From Sphingobacterium alimentarium (GTDB lineage Bacteria; Bacteroidota; Bacteroidia; Sphingobacteriales; Sphingobacteriaceae): a DNA stretch of 64,000 bases. Location of the stretch: positions 62,001 through 126,000 of the forward strand of contig NZ_SMBZ01000004.1 in assembly GCF_004342685.1 (NCBI RefSeq). The letters are read 5' to 3'. Positions 52,018 to 58,604 of this stretch are shown one piece after another. The translations under genes were made by a program, and so were the position numbers. Position 1 is the first letter of the stretch. Every line of letters begins with the position of its first letter. The notes below the pieces were generated by a model. That model was not told the DNA's origin. It did no database searches and saw only the letters and a program-made list of their open reading frames with translations.

Positions 52018-53339
52018 TATTTCAAATTTACGGTTAGGTTATCTACTTTAATTTTTGTTTTTATGAGTTGTTGATTCAAGCTGTTGCTTACAGATGAACA
52101 AATAAAAGCTCTGTCATTCACTGGGTTAATGACTAATAATGGACTATCAAATGTGTTTCCAATGGTTTTCAATGTTAATATTGCAGTTGTATGCGTATTG
52201 ATAATACCGTCCATTGAACCAATATGTCTTTTCCCGTTTAAAGTTTCTGCAAATAGATAGGCAATGCCTTGGTCAATACCCGTGAAACTTTTAAAATCTT
52301 CGTGTTCTATAAGTCTTGAAACTTTGGCTTTATGCGTTGAAATTTCCAATTCGGGAAAATATTCGGCTTTAATTTCTTCCAACTTTTTCAAAAGTTCTTT
52401 TTTCGTTCCCTTTGATAATCTTGGGAAAAAGTTGATATATCTATTTTTGTTTTTTACTAATTTTTCAATTTCCTCAACAGGTGCGTGACGACAACCCAAA
52501 ACCGCACAAAAATGATGATAGTGAAAGAACAGTTTGTTTCTTACTTCAATTGGTAGCTCATCAGAATTTTGGTCTGTATGAACGGAAACAGGACTTGGCG
52601 TCCTTAGTTTTCTTAAAATACAAGGGATTTGCTCTTCTTTCTTTTGATGCTTCTCTATTTTGGTTACGTCAATTGATTTGGCTTGTAACGCAAAAGAATA
52701 TTGGGTAAGAAAGGAACGAACCAAAAAACGAATTTTAAATCCTTTTTTCCAACCTTTATAATCAGGGTCTGAAGCTGAATGTTGGTTTGGGTGATTGTAC
52801 AAAATTTGATCAGTTGTCGAACCTAAATCTGTAAGCCAAGCACAAAGCTGAACAACAAAATTAAAATTCCGAGTGCTTCCCGGAATCTCAACAGAAACTA
52901 CTGGCGCATCATCTGTAAATCTTCTGTGTGATAATGTCAAACTTGCTCTTGTATCAAAAATTCCAGATAAAAAACTTGCAGTATTTATGCCTGTCAATTT
53001 TAATTTAGCGGTTGTCAAATCAGCAGAAGACAGCAGAAATCCTCCAATCGGCAACCCCAAATATTGTAAGTCATTTTTCAGACTTGAAATATCGGAATTA
53101 TCCAATGGCATAATCAACCATTTACCGTTCCCAATTTCGTAAGTTACATTAAAACTATATGAGGTGTTAAAATATTGACATATCTTCGTAAGAATATCAG
53201 TTGCGATAATATTCATCCGTTTCGGCTCCATTCCCCATTTTTTGAAGGGAAGGTCAATTACAAATGTGTTTTCATCTATTTTCCCACTCCCAACTAATAA
53301 CCCAAGTATATATGCTTTAATATGATTAATATTTTCCAT
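52017..53339 (-). CDS. LAGLIDADG-like protein with degenerate catalytic positions
   Basis: A 440-residue protein. Two segments resemble LAGLIDADG helices about 110 residues apart: AYILGLLVGSGKID (residues 9-22) and SFLSGIFDTRASLTLS (122-137). At the place of the catalytic acid the first has Ser and the second Arg. The N-terminal ~240 residues fit a single-chain LAGLIDADG fold. The rest includes HHFCAVLGCRHAP (possible metal knuckle) and an unknown C-terminal domain. It follows the C5 methyltransferase (14-base overlap) and precedes the nuclease-like gene, so it may be a sequence-recognition subunit. Confidence 0.5.
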   Translation of the reverse strand: MENINHIKAYILGLLVGSGKIDENTFVIDLPFKKWGMEPKRMNIIATDILTKICQYFNTSYSFNVTYEIGNGKWLIMPLDNSDISSLKNDLQYLGLPIGGFLLSSADLTTAKLKLTGINTASFLSGIFDTRASLTLSHRRFTDDAPVVSVEIPGSTRNFNFVVQLCAWLTDLGSTTDQILYNHPNQHSASDPDYKGWKKGFKIRFLVRSFLTQYSFALQAKSIDVTKIEKHQKKEEQIPCILRKLRTPSPVSVHTDQNSDELPIEVRNKLFFHYHHFCAVLGCRHAPVEEIEKLVKNKNRYINFFPRLSKGTKKELLKKLEEIKAEYFPELEISTHKAKVSRLIEHEDFKSFTGIDQGIAYLFAETLNGKRHIGSMDGIINTHTTAILTLKTIGNTFDSPLLVINPVNDRAFICSSVSNSLNQQLIKTKIKVDNLTVNLK

Positions 53340-54624
53340 TCTCTAAATGCTTTTCCAATGCCTTGGCAATAACCCAAGCAAAAACTGGCGGAACTGCATT
53401 ACCAATTACTTTGTAAGCATTCGCAATGGTCTTGTAAGGGAATTTAAAATTATCAGGAAATGATTGAATCCTTGCAATCTCTCTAATAGTAAACCTCCTG
53501 TTTTCAAAGGGATGCGTAATACCACAATTTTCAGGTTGAGCCGATGCTGTGATAGTACCATTAATTTCACCCAATGCAAATCTACGATAGAAATTAGGTG
53601 CATGATATTTTTTAGGGTTATCCCAAATTCTTCTAAAACGTTCCGACATGTCTTCGGGATTCATACTTTTCCAAGATTTACCTTGTGAAATCGTTTTACT
53701 AATTTGATTCAAGGGTGTTCTTTTTTTGAATTTGGTTAATGCCTCTTTCCCATCTTCACATGGTCCTATTTTATCAACCATATATTGCCCCCCAGGGGAA
53801 TATTTCCAGTAATCATTAGCTTGTGGTGCACTTTTAGGTATATCACATAAAGCAGAGCCAAGATATAAATCATAAGGATTATATACTTCGTTCGGTAGAT
53901 TATATTCCATAACGATTTGCTCCAGCAAGTTAAAATCAAAATGACCTAAATCTAAATCTTTCCGTAACCCAATAATGATTAAGCGTTGTCGATTGGAAGG
54001 AACCCCATAGTTGCTTGTTTTTAATAGTTTATAGCAGGTTTTAAAACCTAATTTTTCCGTTCTTTTTACAATTTCGTCAGGTATGCTTGTCCCGTCTGCC
54101 ATTTTTGAGGATAAAATACCTTTAACATTTTCAAAAACAAAGCCTATGGGTTTGTTTTCCCTTTGTAACCCTACTTTTAGTAGTCGTTCACATTCCTCAA
54201 AGAGATTTCCTCTTTCGTCATTAATACCTTTTCTCAATCCAGCATTTGAAAATGGTTGACAAGGAAATCCTGCGAGTAAAAAATCAAAATCAGGAATATC
54301 TTCAAAGTTAACATCTTTTATATCTTCACGATGCAACTTGTGGTCATTGAAAAAAGAAGTATTCGCATTATAAACATATTCTGCAGCAGGGTCGATATCA
54401 TTAGAATATTCAATTCTGAATTTGGTTTTATCGAAATGTCTGTCTCGAAAATCAAAGTTTCCCGAAAAGCCTAAATCTAATCCGCCACAACCACTAAAAA
54501 GAGATACAATTTTTAAAGCTTCCTTTCGATTTACGGAAGTTTTACGTTTATAGGTGTTAAAGTCAATAAACATTTGTGGTTCTTCGACAATTGAAATTGT
54601 TTCTAATTCATTTTGAGTGTACAT
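53326..54624 (-). CDS. DNA cytosine-5 methyltransferase
   Basis: A 432-residue C5 methyltransferase. Motif I is LKIVSLFSGCGGLDLGFSG, motif IV LAGFPCQPFSNAG (catalytic Cys near 122), motif VI FVFENVKGI, motif VIII VPSNRQRLIIIG, and motifs IX-X end with IARIQSFPDNF and KVIGNAVPPVFAWVIA. It is full length, with a moderate target-recognition region between VIII and IX. It likely protects host DNA from the restriction part encoded next. The recognition sequence cannot be read from the gene. It starts six bases after the XRE regulator stop. Confidence 0.93.
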   Translation of the reverse strand: MYTQNELETISIVEEPQMFIDFNTYKRKTSVNRKEALKIVSLFSGCGGLDLGFSGNFDFRDRHFDKTKFRIEYSNDIDPAAEYVYNANTSFFNDHKLHREDIKDVNFEDIPDFDFLLAGFPCQPFSNAGLRKGINDERGNLFEECERLLKVGLQRENKPIGFVFENVKGILSSKMADGTSIPDEIVKRTEKLGFKTCYKLLKTSNYGVPSNRQRLIIIGLRKDLDLGHFDFNLLEQIVMEYNLPNEVYNPYDLYLGSALCDIPKSAPQANDYWKYSPGGQYMVDKIGPCEDGKEALTKFKKRTPLNQISKTISQGKSWKSMNPEDMSERFRRIWDNPKKYHAPNFYRRFALGEINGTITASAQPENCGITHPFENRRFTIREIARIQSFPDNFKFPYKTIANAYKVIGNAVPPVFAWVIAKALEKHLENGKY

Positions 54625-54629
54625 AATGT

Positions 54630-54956
54630 TTAAAGCTTTAAAGTTATTTGTTTTGTGTTTTTCTGCCTGATGTATTTTACTTTTTCTTCTGCAAGGGTTA
54701 GTACATTGTCATTACATCTGGATTGATAAATTGTATTTGCAATTTTCTCACTTATCAATTCAGACTTTAACATTTCTAAATCAAGATTAAATGCTTCTGC
54801 AAGATTTGGCAAAAAGACTTCATCCAATTCCTTCTTTCCTGTCTCGATTTTGCTCAAAGCACCAGAATCAATACCAAGTTTTGCGCCTAATTGGGTAAGC
54901 GTCCATCCATTTTGAGTTCTTAGTTTTCTGATATACTCTCCGAAATTTGCTTCCAT
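54630..54956 (-). CDS. XRE-family regulator (controller protein-like)
   Basis: A 108-residue HTH_3 protein: IRKLRTQNGWTLTQLGAKLGIDSGALSKIETGKKELDEVFLPNLAEAFNLDLEML is a canonical XRE domain, followed by a short helical C terminus. As the first gene of a methyltransferase/restriction-like/Kiwa operon it resembles C-proteins that time restriction expression. It likely binds its own promoter in 54957-55029; no clear palindrome was picked out there. Confidence 0.85.
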   Translation of the reverse strand: MEANFGEYIRKLRTQNGWTLTQLGAKLGIDSGALSKIETGKKELDEVFLPNLAEAFNLDLEMLKSELISEKIANTIYQSRCNDNVLTLAEEKVKYIRQKNTKQITLKL

Positions 54957-55029
54957 TGTCTTGAAATTTTCATCTTGACGATTTCAACAAAAATATAGAT
55001 TAGGTTGATGATACCCAAATAATTTAGCA

Positions 55030-55668
55030 TTATTTTTTATCTCCTGTTCTTTTCAGCCGATTCACTTCTTCTTTTGCCCGTTCTGCCTGTTCCGTGGACT
55101 GCCTTGCACTTTCTTCGGCTTTTCTAATGGCAATCAACCGTTCTTCCTCCTGCTTCACCCAAATTCTAAGTTGTTTGGGATTGTTGTAGTAGATGGAATC
55201 TATATCCAAAGAAACTTGCGGATAAAGTAATCTAACCATGCGAATTTTGATGTCACTGTCGCACAGAGCGGAGTTTGACCGCCAAAGCTGAATGCTGGCG
55301 AAAAGAGAAAGTACCGATACAAGCACAAGGACTGCTCCCGTAATGACATACGGTCGTTGTCGCCCTGTTAGGCGATGCTCCACATTGACCTTTATTCGCT
55401 GTGGCATTTCGCTTATCGCTTTCTTCTGTTGCTCCAAAGCGGTGACAAGGCTATCGGTTGCCTTAGCGTGCTTTAGGATGGACGCTTTCAGTCCGACAAG
55501 CGTTTCGTCCTGTATATTGCTCTCCAACTTCTTGACTATATCTGCCAATTCTGCTGAATAGTCTTTGGTTTCGGATTGCTGTTTTTCGAGTTGTTGCACA
55601 CGTTTATCCATTAGTACCACTATCTCCTGTTGGTCTTTAACAGCGGTCTGTAATTCCTGTTCGTTCAT
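55030..55668 (-). CDS. Coiled-coil membrane protein of the mobilization region
   Basis: A 212-residue protein with an N-terminal coiled coil (residues 1-90), a single membrane helix (ITGAVLVLVSVLSLFASIQLW, about 109-129), then IYYNNPKQLRIWVKQEEERL and a charged C-terminal helix. It lies just after the relaxase gene and is transcribed with it. Small membrane coiled-coil proteins follow relaxases in many Bacteroidota mobilizable elements; the role is unknown. Confidence 0.7.
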   Translation of the reverse strand: MNEQELQTAVKDQQEIVVLMDKRVQQLEKQQSETKDYSAELADIVKKLESNIQDETLVGLKASILKHAKATDSLVTALEQQKKAISEMPQRIKVNVEHRLTGRQRPYVITGAVLVLVSVLSLFASIQLWRSNSALCDSDIKIRMVRLLYPQVSLDIDSIYYNNPKQLRIWVKQEEERLIAIRKAEESARQSTEQAERAKEEVNRLKRTGDKK

Positions 55669-55680
55669 TTTTTTAGTGTT

Positions 55681-56628
55681 TTATCTGCTGATTCCTCTTG
55701 ATTTTTCTTCCTCCGGTTTCTTTTTCTTCCTGCGCCACGTTGGGTCGGGTTCGGGTTCTATCGAAGCGGGCATATCCAGTAGGTCACCGAGCAAACCCAA
55801 TCCCGTTTCGTATTCCTCTGACCGATGTTCCTGTTGTCCGAGTACCTCCCTTATCTGGTCGGCAAGTGTAGTGGACTGTGATATTTCCGTTCCCCGATTG
55901 TGGCTTAACTGTTTCTTCATACTGGCGAAACTAAATTTGCGGTCGATAGCCGAACCTTTGAACTTTACACCATCCTTTTCAAATGAAATGCCCTGCACTT
56001 CATTTGTTCCGCTACGGTACTTATAATGGATGCCGATGTCCTGCCTTGCAAGCATCGTTTCCACCTGTTTCCATGTGGTGGCTTTCGCCATGATGGATTT
56101 AAGGGCATCGTGTATCGCATAGCGCAACCTGTCATTTCCCCGAAGTGCCTGCCTATTCACCTTTGCCTTACCCTTGCCGAGATGGTAGCCGTAACGCTCG
56201 GTCGTCTCCCTGCATACCTTTCGGCTTTTGTGCCAATGGTTGAAATTGCCTATCGTCTTTCCATCGTTGTCCACTCGGTTATATACAATATGTACGTGTG
56301 GGTGTTTCTTATCGGTATGCAGTACGGTAAGGTACTGGGTATTCTTGATGCCCATCTTTTCCATGTATTCCCTTGCATGCTCCACCATCTTCTCTATGCT
56401 AAGTTTATCCCTGTCCTCGTTGCTCCAACTTAGCACGGTATGCCCTACGGCATTGCCAAGCTGTGGGCGCATCTTGCGCTGTGCGTTGAGGTCGGCAATA
56501 ATCGCCTTGATGTCATAATCCCTAACGCCTGCCGAGTCCAAAACAAAGGACTTTTCACGTTCCAACAGGTAACGGACGCAACCGCCGAAACTTTTGCCCG
56601 TAATAACCTTAGCTATCATCCTTACCAA
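55681..56628 (-). CDS. MOBP-type relaxase/mobilization nuclease
   Basis: A 315-residue relaxase. MIAKVITGKSFGGCVRYLLE at the start (an ATG three codons in is also possible), VGHTVLSWSNEDRD, then the metal-binding three-His motif in KKHPHVHIVYNRVDNDGK (His near 109, 111 and 113), fit the VirD2-like relaxase fold. It nicks at oriT and carries the strand during transfer. Its start overlaps the mobC end by 20 bases. A candidate oriT lies upstream of mobC at 57041-57128. Confidence 0.9.
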   Translation of the reverse strand: MVRMIAKVITGKSFGGCVRYLLEREKSFVLDSAGVRDYDIKAIIADLNAQRKMRPQLGNAVGHTVLSWSNEDRDKLSIEKMVEHAREYMEKMGIKNTQYLTVLHTDKKHPHVHIVYNRVDNDGKTIGNFNHWHKSRKVCRETTERYGYHLGKGKAKVNRQALRGNDRLRYAIHDALKSIMAKATTWKQVETMLARQDIGIHYKYRSGTNEVQGISFEKDGVKFKGSAIDRKFSFASMKKQLSHNRGTEISQSTTLADQIREVLGQQEHRSEEYETGLGLLGDLLDMPASIEPEPDPTWRRKKKKPEEEKSRGISR

Positions 56629-56989
56629 TCCTTTCCATTAACTGCTCCACTTCGTTCAGTAAACTGCGCAGATTCGCCATGATTGACACAAGCCCTCCCT
56701 TGTGTGCAAGCTTGGTCAACTGGTTGAGATTGTTTGCCATGCCGGACAATGTGCGCAGGTAGCCCGTTTCCTCTTTTGAAAGTCTTGGTCTTATTTCGGC
56801 AGTCTTTGCGGACTGCCGAAACCAATCGCTTATCCGCATGCCCGCATTTCTCGCTTTCCCTGCAATCGCCAAACGTTCGGTAGGGGTTATCCGTACCACG
56901 AGCGAAACGCTCCGTGTGATGGCTTTTTTCGGACGGCCACGCTTGCGTGTTATTCCGTCCGTCTCCTTTTCTTTCGCCAATTTTTTCAT
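56609..56989 (-). CDS. mobC: MobC-type relaxosome protein
   Basis: A 126-residue accessory protein. A basic N terminus (KRGRPKKAITRSVSLVVRITPTERLAIAGKARNAGM) resembles a ribbon-helix-helix DNA-binding start, and the C-terminal MANNLNQLTKLAHKGG is the usual bacterial MobC signature. It helps the relaxase open oriT DNA. Its stop lies inside the relaxase gene. Base composition here is noticeably richer in G+C than the defence operon. Confidence 0.88.
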   Translation of the reverse strand: MKKLAKEKETDGITRKRGRPKKAITRSVSLVVRITPTERLAIAGKARNAGMRISDWFRQSAKTAEIRPRLSKEETGYLRTLSGMANNLNQLTKLAHKGGLVSIMANLRSLLNEVEQLMERIGKDDS

Positions 56990-57040
56990 TGGCGAACCTC
57001 CCCAAGTTTACGGACTGCGACCATCGGGAGCATCCGCCGT

Positions 57041-57128
57041 TCCCCACACTGCGGAGCGTGGGGGAAAGGTTTTTTGCATTGCAAAAAAATAAACTTGCTC
57101 CCTACAGGGCGACAAAGGTTTACCTTTG
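57041..57128. other. Candidate oriT region (hairpin cluster)
   Basis: Three inverted repeats are packed upstream of mobC: TCCCCACAC/GCGTGGGGGA (57041-57064), TTTTTTGCA-T-TGCAAAAAA (57070-57088) and CAAAGGT-TT-ACCTTTG (57113-57128). The position between mobC and the HTH gene is usual for oriT in small mobilizable elements. No nick site can be named. Confidence 0.45.
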
Positions 57129-57196
57129 GAGTACTGACTGCGGGTAGCGTGTCTTTCCGGTAGTCTTTCCGAAAATCTTTCCGCTCTTTACAGGTG

Positions 57197-57475
57197 CTAT
57201 TCCCCATCTTCACCTCCCTCCATCAGCTTTTGGATGTCCTCATATTTATAGTACATCAGTCCACCGATTTTCTTGAACGGCAATGTGCCGTTCACACGTA
57301 GGTTCTGCAATGTGCCTGCCGATATGCCGAGCAACTTGCGCACCTCGTAGCTTTTGAACCATGCCCTCTGTTCCTGTCCGTGTTTTCTTGGGTGGGGGCT
57401 GTGCTTTCTGATTTCCTCGAACAGTTCCTTTTTGAATTTTTCGAGGTCATCCCTCGTGATGAGCTCTACGTTCAT
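57197..57475 (-). CDS. Excisionase-like helix-turn-helix protein (second element)
   Basis: A 92-residue protein: RAWFKSYEVRKLLGISAGTLQNLRVNGTLPFKKIGGLMYYKYEDIQKLM is an HTH_17-type core, with an N-terminal helical, basic part. It is probably a regulator or excision factor of the mobilizable element with the relaxase and the integrase at 62965. It has the same fold as those at 11157 and 11527 but different sequence. Confidence 0.8.
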   Translation of the reverse strand: MNVELITRDDLEKFKKELFEEIRKHSPHPRKHGQEQRAWFKSYEVRKLLGISAGTLQNLRVNGTLPFKKIGGLMYYKYEDIQKLMEGGEDGE

Positions 57476-57514
57476 CTTTCCTCCTTTGTGTTATCGTTAA
57501 AAAATCTGTTACCA

Positions 57515-57606
57515 TACGGATGGAAACAAACGGTATGTTTCCGACCGCTTTTGGTACAAAGGAATGGAACAGGGCAATACGGTCATGACCGTTACTTTAC
57601 GGATGG
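57515..57606 (-). promoter_or_regulatory. Repeats upstream of the HTH gene
   Basis: Inverted repeat GGAAACA-N7-TGTTTCC (57522-57542), a 14-bp palindrome ACGGTCATGACCGT (57579-57592) and a direct repeat TACGGATGG (57515-57523 and 57598-57606) occupy the gap before the HTH gene. They are likely regulator or replication-type binding sites; which one is not clear. Confidence 0.4.
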
Positions 57607-57686
57607 TCATTTTTGATACGCTTCCGTATTGGTTTACAGAAAGTTAAGAAATTAGTTAGGTTTGGCTTGATTTGAAATGTATATTG

Positions 57687-58460
57687 TTATAAACGTCTTT
57701 TTTTGGCAGGAACAATGTCGAAAAGCCTATTTTTTGACGGTACTTCGGCATATTTTTTCTTTAAATCTCTGAGGTCTGCCGGAAAATACCGTTGTATGGT
57801 ATCTGTACTGATAGGTTGCTTGTTTTCTCGGAAATATCGGCATATCATCTTTATCCATACCGTAGCAAATTGGGAGAAAACCAACTCACGCCCGTCCTTT
57901 AAATCCTGCTTCCTTAGCTTTACAAAAAGGTCAACTACCGTTAAAACGTAGCCCTCGGGGATGTCGATATAACCCTCCGTCTCGAGTTTTTGGGCTTCTT
58001 TAAGTTCTTTGGTAAGTTGCACCACGATTTCCTTTAACTCCTTAATTTCGCTTTCCTTTTCTGCTATAATTTCGTCTTTTGTCCTGCTAACGTTCCATTG
58101 GTCTATCGAAACGAGATGGTCAAGGAATGCCCTTAGCTTTTTTTTCTGCTGTACGATGCTTTTGTGCTTTGATTTGGATTCCCGTTTATCGTCCGCTATG
58201 AGCTTGTTAAGTTCATCGCTCACAATGTCGTTCACGTGTCTGAAAAATTCGCTTTCGGACGCTTCTTTGTTCTCCTGCAAAAAGAATTGCAGATGGTGGT
58301 CATAGTATGCCCCAAATTCATCCTGTGTGCGTTCGTAAAGCCTTTTTAGGAAATGTAGGTCATAATGTCCTTTCCACCAAAAGAAAGGCATACCAATATC
58401 AAACGGATGCTGTGCTTTTCCAAAGCGGGGGCGTGTCTTAAAATATATTCTCTCTTTCAT
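57687..58460 (-). CDS. Coiled-coil protein of the mobilizable element
   Basis: A 257-residue soluble protein. The N terminus has FDIGMPFFWWKGHYDLHFLKRLYERTQDEFG. The middle (about residues 125-165) is a predicted coiled coil rich in Glu/Lys, followed by YVLTVVDLFVKLRKQDLKDGRELVFSQFATVWIKMICRYF. No family is recognised, but it belongs to the set near the HTH gene and could have a replication or maintenance role. A positively charged tail (PAKKRRL) ends it. Confidence 0.6.
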   Translation of the reverse strand: MKERIYFKTRPRFGKAQHPFDIGMPFFWWKGHYDLHFLKRLYERTQDEFGAYYDHHLQFFLQENKEASESEFFRHVNDIVSDELNKLIADDKRESKSKHKSIVQQKKKLRAFLDHLVSIDQWNVSRTKDEIIAEKESEIKELKEIVVQLTKELKEAQKLETEGYIDIPEGYVLTVVDLFVKLRKQDLKDGRELVFSQFATVWIKMICRYFRENKQPISTDTIQRYFPADLRDLKKKYAEVPSKNRLFDIVPAKKRRL

Positions 58461-58515
58461 AGACCTATCTGTTTTACCGTGACTAACATTCCTACCTTTT
58501 TGGCATCAATGGAAA

Positions 58516-58539
58516 GAGACAGTCCCTTGTGACTGTCTC
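58516..58539 (-). terminator. Terminator after the TonB-receptor-like gene
   Basis: A perfect 9-bp stem GAGACAGTC / GACTGTCTC around CCTTGT, 66 bases downstream of the receptor stop (58605). Confidence 0.6.
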
Positions 58540-58604
58540 AAACAAATATACTGAATTTGAGTTTTTCTTACTTCACGACTGGTATGTCAGCGCATCATTT
58601 CAAA

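Larger units (their letters stand above)
49791..54956 (-). other. Six-gene defence operon: XRE, C5 MTase, LAGLIDADG-like, PD-(D/E)XK-like, KwaA, KwaB
   Basis: Six leftward genes have gaps or overlaps of +5, -14, -1, -1 and -4 bases, so they are one transcription unit with translational coupling. The first four make a plausible restriction-modification set. The last two are Kiwa. Similar sets with a LAGLIDADG-like member are not known to me. Confidence 0.7.

Noticed and set aside
57041-57064. GC-rich hairpin as a terminator of the HTH gene
   Set aside because: It has no T-run in the direction of transcription and belongs to a cluster of hairpins better explained as oriT-like.
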